From contig JAKOGI010000055.1 in NCBI GenBank assembly GCA_029747015.1, positions 968,501-1,032,500 on the forward strand: DNA of 64,000 nucleotides. The letters are read 5' to 3'. The translations under genes and the position numbers were made by a program. The DNA comes from Carnegiea gigantea. Taxonomy: Eukaryota > Streptophyta > Magnoliopsida > Caryophyllales > Cactaceae. The notes under the pieces were generated by a model. That model saw only the letters and a program-made list of their open reading frames with translations, made no database searches and had not been told where the DNA came from. Positions 45,365 through 58,030 of the stretch are shown here, one piece after another (position 1 is the stretch's first letter; each line of letters begins with the position of its first letter).

Positions 45365-48359
45365 TGATCTTCATATGAGTAAGGATATTTAGATTTGGGC
45401 ATAAAACCAAATAATTTCTTCCGTTTTTTCAAGACCCAAATCGTAGCAATGCCAATGCCCAAGTGTAGTAGTAGTAACAACCAGCCTAGCTCGTGGCCTA
45501 GTCGACAGCATTAGCCTAGAACCTTTCTCATTCTCTGCTCGAATTAGTTGCCACGATGGGTCTATTATATTTCTTTAAGCAGCCCATTTCTTCTATAATG
45601 GCTCTATACCTCAGCTTCCTCCCTTTCATTAATCTCTCCTGCATTGGCCTGTTCTACTTTGTATTTCATAGCCTAACTCGATTGGGGTCTACTTCTCCTA
45701 TTCATAACCACCTTATCCATCACTTGTTTAACATGGCCCAGTGCGCTAAACCCTCACTCATAGTCCAGCACATGCTCAACTTTCTTTTCTTTTCTACCCT
45801 TTTCATTCTACCATGTGGATTTACTCCATTTAGTTCTTTAGCTCTGCAAAAAGGCCATCATGCTAGTCTATCTCTAGCTAGCAACTAACCTCCAATTTCC
45901 TCCACTCTTAGGTGGGCCTGTTCTAATGTGTTCCCAACAACCCACTAACTTCTAACTGTCATGTTAATATGTGCCTATTCTTGATTTTAGCCAGTAGCTC
46001 ACTTACTTGTACTCTCAACCCAACACGAGAACCTATTCCTAACCTAGTAGATTGATGAAGAATTTTACCTTTCAACAACAAAAGTCAGCACCTTATTTTC
46101 CATGTACAAATAAGAGCAAATTGAAATGTTCGGGCAATACAACTAATTCCTAGTCTTCAGCTTTAGCTAATATAATTAACATTAACTATAAGCATTCAAA
46201 TAAGAACTTATGGGGCTAACGTTTCACGGTAAAAAACAGCTAAGGATTAATGAAATCCATCACTCATCCAAGAATTTTTGATTCTCTCATCTTCTATCTT
46301 TTATTTCCTTTGGTGCGTAGAGAAATTTTGTAAGGCAAAATCTTCTAGATTGAGGAGTTAAAATGAAAATAAGCTTTGTTAGCTATTAAACTATTCTCTA
46401 CTTACCTTAGTTATCAACCAAATCACGGAATTTATGCGTCATGTTGTAAGTTTGTGATGTAATCCCTCAAGGCATACAACTCACTCACTCAAAGAATGAA
46501 AACTAAGCGAAGAAAACAAGCAAGATGCTATAAAGTCTTAAACTCATACTAGGATGGTGATTAGGATTGATGAAACCGAAATCTAATACCTTTCTTGGAT
46601 ATATAATCACCATAAGGAGAATTGTTAGGGCTCTTAACTTCTCTTTGCACACAAAGACACCATCAAAGTGAAGCTATGACTCTTACTAGATCACCACCTT
46701 ACTTGACCTCTAAAGAAGCTAAGGCGCTCAGTTTCATTCAAATGCGACAAAAGTGAGAACACCAGCTAAAAAGGAGGCTTACATACTCCTTTCCCAGTTG
46801 TTACGTCAACCAAAATAAAAAATAAGCCAGCTACATAAGGTAATGATCGGACATAGGAAATAGCTTACAATAAGTTAGATGTAATATGAACATGACACCT
46901 CTTTAGTTGCTAATCTTAAAGCTTTAGGTCTCAAACTAAGACATCAGAAAGCCTACTCAGATGTCTTAGTCACTAATTGAGTGTTCTTGCAAGTGTATGC
47001 AACCTTGGGAAGCCCAAAACAAGTCTAAATCAGTCACTTTCTCCCATTTGTTCATTACCTAGGTAAAGGGATCTTAAACCCTTCTTTGACTGGATAAAAG
47101 CCGAGCTCATATGTAATTTAGCCCTTATCTCTTATGGCCACTTGATAGTATTTCTAGTTTATTTTAAAGCCATAAAGCTTCCAAAAACATTTGAGGATGT
47201 TTGAGCACATAATATGCCTCATTTATAGAAATGGGGAGAAAACTGCGTAGATTGCACATTGACTTTGTTGGCTGATTTGATGCACCAAATCACCACCAAT
47301 TCATTTGAAATTTACTTGATTGGAAACAAAACTTCCTAAACTTAAAGATAGGTTAATTTTAACTTCCTGAACTTAAAGATAGGCGAATTTTACCCCTTTA
47401 AACCCAATATACGTTTAGGAAAGTACGTGCACAAACTTACTCCAATCCGGGTGATGCATAACTTTGCCCAAGGAAAGCTTGAATAATTCCTTGGACTTTG
47501 AAGCTTGAATATGAGATTTCTTGGCTCTTTTTGGATGGGATAAAGATGATTCCATGAATGAACCTCCATCAATTTGCATAATCAAGTACCAAAGTTTAGA
47601 CATAAGAAGTGAAATATACAACTAATCTAGAGCATGGCTAGACAAATTTAGATGGTATTTTCACTGACCATAGAAAGAAAAGTTGCTCATTTAGCGATAA
47701 GATGGTTTCATGATTAATAATCATGCTTTATAAATTTCTTTTTTGGGGTATTTTTGTCTTTCATTGCATAATTTGATTTTTATTTGATCCTAATTTGTTT
47801 TGCTGATTACTATTATTTATTCATGTTGATTTTAATAGTTTGATTTTTACAATGGACCTTGAAGGCTAATATGGTATTCTGCAATTGTGCTTGTAATTGT
47901 ATTTTCTGAATTTGAATAATTTATGCTAGAAATTAGATGAGTTATATCTAAAATGAATAATTTATACTAACCACTAGATAATTTACGTCGAATGGTAATT
48001 ATAATTCATCTTTTTAACTCAATAGCCTAGTCCTTAGCTTAGATTGAACAAGAAACTAATTGAATGCCATTTGAATTAATAATTCAATATTTAACTCAGT
48101 AATGAAATATGAAGTCCTAGATCTTTCTCTAATTTGATTTCTCTGTATTTTCTTAATTCATTTGCTTTTCTTTTATTTCTTTCATTTAATTCATAGTTGA
48201 ACTTCTCCCTTGAATAATTCTTCTATTTAATCTGAAAACGTAAGTGTCAAGTTACTACCATTAAATAATTCTTTGCATATGGTACTCATACACTTGGTGG
48301 TGTACAACGCCTCGTGCACTTGTAAGTATTTTGGTCAATCTTTAAGACTTAAACATCCA
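45365..48359 (+). repeat. Athila-type LTR (copy B), interrupted by a solo LTR
   Basis: It is homologous to 13895-15692 on both sides of an insertion at about 46450-47576, and ends AACATCCA at 48359. It lies downstream of Athila pol on the same strand, so it is read as that element's 3' LTR. No clear polypurine tract precedes the chosen start. Confidence 0.65.
46455..47571 (-). repeat. Solo LTR related to the CRM-like family
   Basis: The 1.1-kb insertion has TGATGTA at one end and CCTCCATCA at the other, the same ends as the minus-strand CRM-like LTR. The flanks GTTTG (46450-46454) and ATTTG (47572-47576) agree at four of five bases. In minus orientation it opens with a frame running DGGSFMESSLSHPKRAKK to FVHVLS and stop. 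That is the layout of the pol tail in the CRM-like LTRs, with different residues, so this is a sister family. Confidence 0.72.
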
Positions 48360-49427
48360 CACTAAAACTCTAATCTATTTTCCTAGCATAACATACACCA
48401 CTTAGAAAAACTCCATTCTTTTATCTTCTAAATACACCCTAAAACAGACTCTACTTTTCCTTCTCTAACAAAATTCTACCAAAACCATCACTCAAAAAGC
48501 TTTTACAAAAGTGCTCTTATTATGAAGAGGACTAGCCCCATCCCACCCTAATGCATTTAGAAGGAAAGGTAGCCAAGAACCATTGCTTTGCCCTATACTC
48601 ATATTGATGTAGGTCCAAAGGGCCGAAAACTAAAGAGAAAAATCATATTTATTGCTTTCTTTGATTCTTGTTATGTATAACATGTTTTTGTTTAATCCTC
48701 TAAGATTTTATGCTTTATGCTTCTATTCTTGTATATATAATTAGAACATGATCATAATTAACTGACCACCTAAATTTATTGTTTTCTTGTACATTATAAT
48801 TCTTTTAAGATGAATTGCGAATAAATGATCGAAAAACTCTCTTCTTGATAAATGTCTCAAATTAATTCATGAGAAAACACCTATTGTATGGAACCGAAAA
48901 ATATAAATTTTAACACATTTGTTTCTAGTATAGGTCTTTATAGAAGTGGGCGATTTAATGGTGGATTTCCACCACCGATTAGATCATATCATCACCCCTA
49001 AATCCATTCTCATGATTTGTAGCCACGAATTTATTTATTTAATTCCCATTAGAGAACCTTGGGAATTACAATCCTATAGAAAAAACCCCTTGCTCTTCTT
49101 AAAAGTCAAATCTTCTTTCCCTCGATTGTTCATTCGATTTAAAGGATTTAAGTAAGAAAAGGAATTGGGTATTTTCTATAGAATTACAAATGTGTACAAT
49201 TGCTTTAAACATGTGCTAGGACTCTATAAAATTAAAGATCCATTCTATGCTATCACATTTTCCCATGAAACATTATTATCAGAAACTGTCATGATGCATT
49301 CCCCCTTAAAAGAGGGTAGGCCAATGGGAGGAAAAAGTGGAAAGTCGGTTGAGGCTCATGGAGCCCAACCACCTTTCCTGTCTTTGTCCGCCACGAACTA
49401 GCCATCATTAGTCACGGGTGCTTTCAA
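48360..49427. repeat. Probable LTR preceding a Tat-like PBS; start not resolved
   Basis: No gene motif is seen. The stretch ends GCTTTCA one base before the PBS, as an LTR should. Frames at 48946-49155 and 49165-49401 have no recognisable domain. Confidence 0.4.
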
Positions 49428-49445
49428 TGACGACTCTGCTAGGAA
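49428..49445 (+). other. Primer-binding site, tRNA-Arg type (decayed)
   Basis: TGACGACTCTGCTAGGAA resembles TGGCGACTCTGCTGGGGA, the type used by Tat/Ogre-like elements, with G-to-A changes only. Confidence 0.6.
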
Positions 49446-50245
49446 GGTGTAGGTAGAGGGAGACTTGAAAGAAATTAACGCAATTAAAATTTTTATCTTC
49501 TGATTCAAAATTTATATCGTGTAGACATCTTGCATGACGTGCTTAGTCTCAATAATGTCAAAGTTCATCAGGTGCACTATAGTGAGCCATACCTTTAGGA
49601 TTAACCTTTCACCTTCGAAATCATGTGGAACTCGTTACTACAGTTAGCCCTTCCCATTCAATCACAATGTTGCTCTAAGGATAACCATTGTATAGCTCTT
49701 GAAAGCATGCGACTTAGAACATAAAAAGGGACATGTCTGTCACACCTAGGCATTACGACCATTGACTCTGCTGTACACCCCTTAGATATGCATTTCGGTT
49801 TAAACCTCATGCAAATAATTGCCTTGGATAGGTGCTAAGTAATTATTGTGGAACCCTTTTATATGTCAAGACATTGCATTTTTTACCAAGAACCCAAAGC
49901 CCAACAATGATTAGATTTATATGGAAGTGGTTAGAATTATGAACTTACAATTTCAGTTAAAATACCATTTTTGCTTAACGATCGGGCCTCTTATGATGCT
50001 ACAGGTTGGGAGAAAGTTAGTGTCCTGACAAAGTCATGTCAATGTCGCGGGCTTCCTCCTGATCTCTCTAGTCTTTAAGGGAACCTCAAGGTTTCGGCTT
50101 TGCCCATGCCAATAGTCTTAAGGTCGATTTAAGGTTTGTTTTCCTCTCCCCCCTTACTTTACAAAAATCAAAATCTAGTGGCAATTCGCTTTTTTTTTTT
50201 TTTTTAAGAAAAGGATTTTCCCTTTTTCTTAAAATCTCAAATTTT

Positions 50246-50870
50246 ATGGCTTATAAAGGTAAAACGGGCCCTTCAAGAAGGGACCATCAGGTATGCTTAG
50301 CAAGATCTCCATCTATGAGCTGTTATTCAATGTTAGGAAATGACATTAAGAGCAACCATCATGAGGAAGATGGTGATGCTACCAAGCAAATGGCAACCCA
50401 TATGGCTTATTTCATAACCCAAATGGAAACCCAATCTGAGGCTAAATTCAGTGAGAAAGAAAAAATTATAGGTAACCTGGCCCAAAAAGTGGCATGATGT
50501 CCGGATGTTGGAAGAAGAAGAGAAGCAAAAGGCTGAAAAAAATTTCCATCTAGGCAATAAGAGCTCCTTTAAAGATAAGAATGCAACCACGACATCTGAC
50601 ATAAAAGGGATAAATGAGGTTAACATGATAAAGTCCTCTAGACCTCGCCACTCTTATAGGGTCTTCATCCCCTTAGAATAAAGTCTACAAAAGCATTGAA
50701 AGATTTGGAAGCCAAGGCCTCCTCAAGCCCATCAAACCCACAGGATCTACCTGAGGGGAAAAAGAGTAAGAAATATGTACATCAGCACATGTTATAACTG
50801 TCATCGTGAGAAACGGCATTCCAACAATCAATGAATAGTATGAAAACAGATCTGATAGACGAGGGAACTC
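50246..50870 (+). pseudogene. Tat-like gag remnant
   Basis: It starts with an ATG (MAYKGKTGPSRRDHQ), then a frame rich in Gln, Glu and Lys up to KIIGNLAQKVA and a stop at 50497. Later frames give a Lys-rich stretch and a decayed zinc-knuckle area near 50790-50830. The DNA at 50650-50830 resembles 3650-3830. The central Gag core seems to be deleted. Confidence 0.5.
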
Positions 50871-51419
50871 TACTCCTCACAAATACGGCTAAGCCTGCAA
50901 TCGAGCTGACCCATTAAGTTTTATACCTGTGGTCTTTACCACATAAGAAGAGATTGACTCTTTATCCCTCATTAGGGATGAAATCAATGGAATATAAGTA
51001 AATGATAAAGAAGACACTTAAATGACTACCATCATCCTAATTATATCCCCATAACTGAAAAGGAACGAAGAGGAAGAAGCGTAACATCTCTCTTATAATG
51101 GGAGACACTACAAACCCCTACACTTGATTCAAGAAGAGGAATAACCACCTACAATCGAACCTCAAGAGCCATAAAAGGACCCTACCATCTCTATCCTAAA
51201 TAAGACAAAGCTTGTTATTACTATACAGAAGCTCCTAGCTTCCTCTATAGACGATCAAGAGGCTCGATTGAAGGCCCTCGTGAGGATGAAGGCCCCAGTA
51301 CAGATCACCCTAAGGAATTGGTCGGTTTCTTTATAACTGAAAGGTCCCGTTCGACCATAACATTTTTCACGATATGGACCTCGTATGCTAAGGGACAAAA
51401 CATAAATAACTTACGGACA

Positions 51420-51830
51420 TAAGTTTATACCCATAACCTACTAGATAATGGGCCGTCGATTAACATATGCCCATTAAGAACAATAAAGAAATTGGGTATA
51501 ACAGAAGCAGGCTTGACCCCTTCAACCCAAGGCATATGAGCCTATAATACTACCCACAAGACCATCTCGGGGTATATCACCCTTAGTCTAGTGGTTAGAT
51601 GAGTGGAAAGAAAAGTAGCCTTTCATGTTATAGACATCCAGAATACGTTTAACCTCCTATGTCATCAACCATGGTTACATGACCGAAAGGCAGTACTCTC
51701 GACCATTCATCAGAAAGTTATAATGATAGTTAAAAGGTTCATGGTGACCATAAATGTTGATCCAATGATCACTACTATTGAAAAGAAAGCTCCCATTTTA
51801 TAGGTTGAGGATGATGACATTAATGCAGAA
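51420..51830 (+). pseudogene. Tat-like aspartic protease remnant
   Basis: A frame reads LLDNGPSINICPLRTIKKLG, where the D-N-G triplet sits at the active site (usually DxGS in Tat/Ogre proteases), then ISGYITLSL. After a stop it reads VAFHVIDIQNTFNLL and QPWLHDRKAVLSTIHQKV, matching the FxVxDxxxSYNLLLGRPWLHxxxAVPSTLHQ block. It ends at about 51803. Polymerase does not follow, because another element's LTR begins at 52026. Confidence 0.75.
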
Positions 51831-52025
51831 AATTAGGGCTTTATCGCCAACGAGCGTGCCAGCATCAACTCTGGAATGCTCACTCCTTCTCCTCCTAAGC
51901 TGAACCATTTGGCTCACCTTTTGACTTAGCATGTGAGCCCACTCTTTAAGAGCTCCACCAAAAGATTCACAAGGGGAAGTATAAATAATGTCTAGAAGAC
52001 AAAGGGTTCTATTCATATATATACC

Positions 52026-53587
52026 TATAAGGCCCACTGACCATGGGGAGCCTATCTCATACACGATTCCCCCATGAATAGTTGGACCAATTTATTAGGT
52101 AGTTTATTTTTTAAGGAGTATTTTATTTTTTTATTTTTTACAAAGTAGAAACAACCAAAAATGGACTGCAGGACTGTGGGAAACTGGCCCTTGCCCCAGA
52201 CCAAGGAACCTAAGGAACCTAGTTAGGTTCCTTGGCCAGAGTGAGGCCCTACTCTCTAGCCTGGTTTTAACTAGTAGTTCAGTCTGGCCCAATTTTTTAA
52301 CACGGGACTAATCTAGGAAACCGATCGAGTTCCTGGACCAGTTTCATTCCTAAATTCTAGTCTAGACATAACCTACTATGAGGATCTGAATTTGTCGACA
52401 CAATTCCAGAATTGTAGATATGAGAAAAAAATAAGAAAAAGGCATTAAACTCCAACTAATAGAGTTACCAATGAGTTTTAGAAAAAACTTATAAACCAAT
52501 TATGCTCCTTGAAGCAAACCGCTACCAATGGGGACAATCAAAAAGGACACCAAAAGGGACTATTGATTCACTTGAAAAAGATTTTCAAAAGGCCCCTAAG
52601 CAATTCCCAATGTGGGGACCATCTTAACTCATCAGCCTCGAACTGAGGATCTCGATTAAAGGGCAATGGTGCTATGATGTAATAGGGTGCATCACATAAC
52701 CGCTCGTCATCACTGACTGCCTCTTCTAATCAATAAAGAAAATCAAAACTTAATCATACTCTCAGACAGTCATGAAGCAAGTTGAAATTATTCAATCCTA
52801 CAAAATTAAAGTACAATTTTCACTAAAAGAAAGTAAAAAGATAAACAATTCAAATTATTACAGTAGGCAGGGATGAAACTAATTAAAGGTTAGATCTTTA
52901 CCAAACTACAATCAACTACGCTAAATAAAAGGAATTAAGAGGAAGGGAAGAAGGTTGTACAACGCACCCTTAGGATAATCCACCTAAATCTTCTAGGAAC
53001 CCAAAAGAGTGGTGCTTTCTTAAACTAATGATTGATTCCACTCACTAAACCCTAGCACCTTACCTTCTCCTAGAAAAGAAACCCTAAAGCTCCCCTTGAC
53101 ATTTTATGACACCTTATCAGTGACTTTTAATCATTATCTCCCCCCTATTCAAAGGATCAGTGCCCTTTATGTAGTTGTTGAAAAAGCTAGGTGAATCAAT
53201 CCAGGAAAAGGAAACCTAGTTCTGCTCCTACAAGGCTTATTCTAAATAAGTTGACTTAATAAATTAGACTTTTAATTAATTAATCAAAACAAATTAATAC
53301 AATTAGAACTCTACTTAACCAAACACAAAAAGCTAATTCTACTAAGGACTATTTAATAAGCCTAATTAGAATAGGACTCGATAAAGCAAAAAGGAATTTT
53401 GGCCAAGAGCCCAGCCGGGTTCCCTCTGTGGCAAACACAACTAGTTAATGGGTTAGTCTCTTCCACGCAAACCTCCTTATTTTATTACTACACTTTATCT
53501 TTTTAGCCTACTACTCTACTGGGCCCTGAAAGCATAAGTCGGGCTATTGTTTTCGTTTTCGGGCTATTAAAAATATGATACCATACA
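52026..53587 (-). repeat. 3' LTR of the Tat-like element
   Basis: In element orientation it starts TGTATGGTATCAT after the polypurine tract and ends CCTTATA (CCTTACA in the other copy). About 700 bases align with 63242 onward. The aligned blocks include GAGTTTTAG...AAACTTA and ACAATCAAAA...GGACACCAAAA. Confidence 0.8.
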
Positions 53588-53603
53588 GCTAGCCCCCACT
53601 TTA
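53588..53603 (-). other. Polypurine tract of the Tat-like element
   Basis: In minus orientation it reads TAAAGTGGGGGCTAGC and abuts the LTR start TGTATGG. Confidence 0.75.
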
Positions 53604-53763
53604 GCCACTGAGGGTTCTGAGACTTGGCACCCGCCAACATTCACCATGATAGTGGATGTAGAAATCTAAGCCTAGCTGCTAACGGTCTTTAGATTTAGCA
53701 CTTGCTAACTTTCACTGTGGCGGTGGCCGATGATATCTCCTTGGCCAGGAATTAGCAGTACTT

Positions 53764-54130
53764 GAATTTTGACCTTTCGCTAATTTAGTAGGTTTTCTTA
53801 TCACTGGAGGAGTGGACCTCTCACCAAGCTAGCAGGTTTCCTTATCGCTAGAGCAGCGGACCTTTTGCCGTCTAGCATACTTGTGATGAATTTATGCTTT
53901 CACTAGATTAGCAAGTTTCTTTGTCGCCGAAGTAGCAGACCTTTTATCGGTCTGGCAGACTTGAGATGAATTTATCCTTTCATTAGATTAGCGAGTTTAC
54001 TTATCACTAGAACAGTACACCTATTATCGATCTAGCAGACTTATGATGAATTTATGTTTTGGCTGAATTAGTGGGTTTCCTTATGGCCGAAGTAGCGGAC
54101 CTTTTGCCAGTCCAGCAAACTTATTGCTGG
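53764..54130 (-). repeat. 80 bp tandem array
   Basis: GAATTTAT anchors occur at 53888, 53968 and 54048, exactly 80 bases apart. A longer first unit (124 = 80 + 44) begins at 53764 and a partial unit ends near 54130. Confidence 0.9.
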
Positions 54131-54149
54131 TTTAGCAAATCTTGACTGT

Positions 54150-54293
54150 GAAATGCCCCACTGTGCTAGGTCGGCAGTGTTGAAATGTCCTATTATATTG
54201 GGAGCTAGCGGTGCCCCATTGTGCCAAGAGTTAGTGATGTCCCATTCAATCGGGAGGCAGTAGTTATCCCATTGTTCCGGGAGCTAATGGTGA
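54150..54293 (-). repeat. 26 bp tandem array
   Basis: Units of the form GCCCCATTGTGCCAAGAGTTAGTGAT begin at 54155, 54186, 54212, 54238 and 54265. Confidence 0.8.
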
Positions 54294-54310
54294 GCCTTAG
54301 TGGTGTGGAC

Positions 54311-54555
54311 GCCTAAAGATTTGTGGCCAAATCCTTAAGACATTGGTGGCATTTGAGCATAGAGAACTGTAGCCATATCCTTGTGAACTTATTATTGTAT
54401 GAGCTTAAAGATCTATGGCCACATCCTTGAGAATTTGGTGGCATTTGAGCCTAAAGACCTGTAGCCAGATCTCTATGAACTTGTTAGTGTGTGAGTCTGA
54501 AGACCTGTAGCCAGGTCCCTCTGAACTTGTTGGCATTTAAGCCTGAAGATTGACC
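54311..54555 (-). repeat. 46 bp tandem array
   Basis: Units opening GCCTAAAGACCTGTAGCC start at 54311, 54357, 54402, 54449, 54494 and 54541, with spacing of 45-47 bases. Confidence 0.9.
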
Positions 54556-56790
54556 CTCAAGGATCTTATGGTATCAGGTATTAAGATGTCACATCTTCAA
54601 GTTTTACGTTTTTTGCCACTCGGATTTTGCAGTCATCTCTTTCTGACGGGGGAATGTTGAATGCTAAAATGTCTTAGATGTTAAGGCATCCTTCTATGTG
54701 AAGATGTAGAGGATAAGGCATCCTTGATGGCTAGACCCTCTTGGGCTTTGTTACTAATAGCTAGGCCTCCTTTGAGGATGGAGCCTCCACTTTAACTAAG
54801 CCTGTTTAAGGGGAGGGTTAAAGTATAAAGGTCTCCTGTGATAGTTATTGATTGCATGAAGATTCTAGCTAACTAAGGTTGTGTGCCCTTCTTGTAAGGT
54901 CACTGTGAAGGCTGACTCCACTATTCCTCAATCAAGGGCTACCAAGTGATCACGACAGAGGGCAGACTAGTAAATGGGTTAGAGACCCATGTATTGATGC
55001 ATATGTAATTGGTAGCCTAGGTCAGGCTGTGCATATATGTTGATTATGTAGACTCGATTTTGCTGACTATCCAGACTTGATTGTGTTGATTATCTAGACA
55101 TGTGATGAACTCACCTTGTATGCATGTAAGTCTAATACTAAGTTTGAGGTCCATTGGATAAGGCCCAATTAAGGTATAGAATGTTGATGGGTTAGGCATA
55201 ATCATTGGTCTTAAGCTGCCCAGGCTAGAAAATATTTCTTTTTAAGGAAGATGTATCCTTCAATTTTCCATTAAAGTGCTCTCATTCTGTGGAAGCCCTC
55301 AATTTTTTTTTTAATTACAATAGAAGCATTAGATATGTGATAATAGTGATAACCGAAGATGATTTTGCTAGTTTTAGTTGGAGTATCCCCTACTCTAGTA
55401 GAATAAATATGATCCCATGTTGGGAAATATTTGCTAGTTGGCAAAACCCTAGTTATGTGGGGATGTGGAGATAAACATACCTTTATTGGTGCTGCCTAAA
55501 GGAGGCTCTGTCTTGTTATAGAGAATATAGTTATCTTCTTAGCAGGAAATGTTTAGCATGATAGAAGTCCTAATTATTTAGTGAAATGTAAGGAAGCCCC
55601 TGTCTTGCATAATGGGCGAGTGACCACTTAAAATGGCTGAGAATGTAGAATAATTACCTACTCTCGAATTGTAGTCATAGCTGAGATAAAGAGTACTAAC
55701 TTTTTATATGGAGATGAAATTGGAGGATATGATGATTGAAAAGTAATGGTTTGCCCAAGTCTGATTCAATGAGTGCAGACAATGGAATGCTTCTTTATCA
55801 TTTGAAAACCAAGGTTTTATTTTCACTCTCTTTTTGGCTGGTCTACCTTTCCATATTTTTGGGTCAACTGCTCTTTACTCTCTCTCTCCCCCCCTCTCGT
55901 AGAGACTAAAGGACTTAATTGAGATATTTCTTTATGGAGGAAATATTCCTGGCTGAGCCGTAAAGCGGTTACCTATGTATCCAAAGTGGAATCAGGATAA
56001 TCATAATTTGAGAGTAAGAACATGTAGCTTAAAAGAGGCATGACTCCAGGACGGCTTTTTAAGGTAGGCTTCCGGGTTAGGGTGCCAAAGGAAGGGAATC
56101 GACATGAAGGCTCAAACAACCCTTATGAAATCCCTAAGTGTGCGTGAGTGATGAAGTTATTGTGAATCAACCAACTTTTTCTTTCTCATCCTTCCTGTTT
56201 TCAAACTCTTTTCTTCTTCCTTTTTTTTCCCTTTTTGGTTTTTTTTCCATTTTTTCTTTGCATGGGATGTTTAGTCCAAAATGTTCTCTTTTCTTTGGTT
56301 GCTGATTTTGATATTGATGCCACCCATGACATAATTTTGATATTGATGCTGCCCATGGCACACTCTCACTCCCTTGTTACGTTAGTTGTGGTTATGAAGG
56401 AAACATGCTTTCTTGAAGAAGGCCTCTTATCCTAGGCATGTCATTAAAGCCATGTGACTTATTGGAAAAAAATTACTGATCTTTTCCTTTTTTAAAATGA
56501 TGAATTAAAATCCTTAGTGTATTTTTTATTTCTTTCCCTCTTCTTTTGCCTAGCTTACCCTATCAGGTTTTCAACCCGTCCCCTCTTTTTTTCTTTCCCT
56601 TTTTTTTGTATTTTCACCGTGGATTTGTCATTGATTGGACAAAACATTTTATTTAAAAAGGATATAAGAATATGCAAAAGAACTATGGAGAAGATGATTT
56701 TATTAATAAATCAAGCATACATCATACTTGGATTTACGATGGCAAAGTGTTCAATACTAAATTGTTGCATTTTTCATGCCTCACTTGCCC
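54556..56790. other. Non-coding 3' region of the Tat-like element
   Basis: No sustained frame with a motif is present. It includes sequence like GTTACCTATGTATCC (about 55967-55981), a phrase common in Tat-like non-coding regions, and pyrimidine-rich tracts at 56170-56260 and 56520-56610. Confidence 0.45.
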
Positions 56791-56799
56791 AACTTTAAC

Positions 56800-58030
56800 T
56801 CGTAAAATAATGTAATTTTAGGATCTTCACTTGTTTTATTGAAGTTTTGTAGATAATAAGTTCAACCAAGCAAGTGTCTCAAAAGGATCGAGGAAGAGCA
56901 ACGAAGTAAGCAAAAGGTGAAGGAACTAAGAAAGAAGGGCCATGATGGGTGGCGATGGCCTATTCCCAACCCACCCTGCGTTTATGCCTCTTGTCGGTTT
57001 AACCAATATAAAACGGGGGCTTCTTGGTTGACTTTGGGAGAGGCTTTTTGGGAGGTTTTGACAACTAGGTTTTAGTTTAGGTTAGGCACTGAAAACCCCA
57101 TTACGAGCTAATAAATTAGGTAGATTAGGTTCTATTTTGATTGTTTTAGATTCAAGCTTGTGAATTTTTAAGTCTATTTAAGAAATCAAGACTAAGCTTT
57201 CTGTTCTCTTTCTCTCTCTATTTCATATTTTGTTCATATTTAGATTATGCTAGTTTAGTGCTAGTGTTTGATTTTGTTTGGTTTAAATGTTTAGTTTTTA
57301 TTGCTAAGTGTACATTTTCAAACTTATTTCTTTCAATATAGGTTGCTAGATTAGATTAGTTTTATTCTCTCTCCTCTCTAGTTCATGTTTGTTTACATAT
57401 TTGGTAGTTTGGGTGTAGTTAGATTTTATGGTTTTCTTGTGATGATTAGCAGCTAGCTTTTATTAGCTTCGATTGTGATTAGCCTCTTGATGACTAATTA
57501 GTCTGAGATCAGGCTTAATGACATCTAATTTATACTTTCAACTTAGAGTTTTCCCTCATACATGCCTAGTGTTCGATGAAATGCTTGCAAGAGCTTTCAT
57601 CCATATTTTTAAGCAGTTAACTTACGCCGAGAGGGGAACATAGCTCCGATCCCAGCTAGGTCCAAGGATTGCTAATCTTATGGTCTAATTAGGCTAATCC
57701 CATGAAAGTATATGGTTAGACTAACTAGACTAGTCCATGACCCTTAAGAGAAGGCTTGGGTAGTCTTCGATGGTGCAACAACCATATCTAGTTGTAGGTA
57801 TAAATTAGGTAGGTTAGGGCTTACCCTGATCATTTGGTTTTTTGATTGGTCAAATCATAATCCTAAGCCTTTCCTTTTTATTTATCAGATTTAAGTAGCT
57901 TGTCTTTCATCCCTTTCTCACTTAGCCTAGCCTCAAACACTCAAGTTAACCTTGGTACTCGAAACCCAACTCCCAGTGGACGACACCCCAAGTACTCGAC
58001 GATAAACCTTGCACTTGAAGATCTAAATAT
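56800..58030 (+). repeat. LTR-like segment (LTR Y)
   Basis: It has a TATA box at 57007-57013 and a T-rich transcribed-leader style. Its end (CCCAGTGGACGACACC...AAACCTTGCACTTG) resembles LTR ends of Athila/Tat elements. No second copy, PBS or polypurine tract was found, so both boundaries are guesses. Confidence 0.35.
57007..57013 (+). promoter_or_regulatory. TATA box in LTR Y
   Basis: TATAAAA follows CCAA and precedes a GC-richer stretch, a usual LTR promoter layout. Confidence 0.35.
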
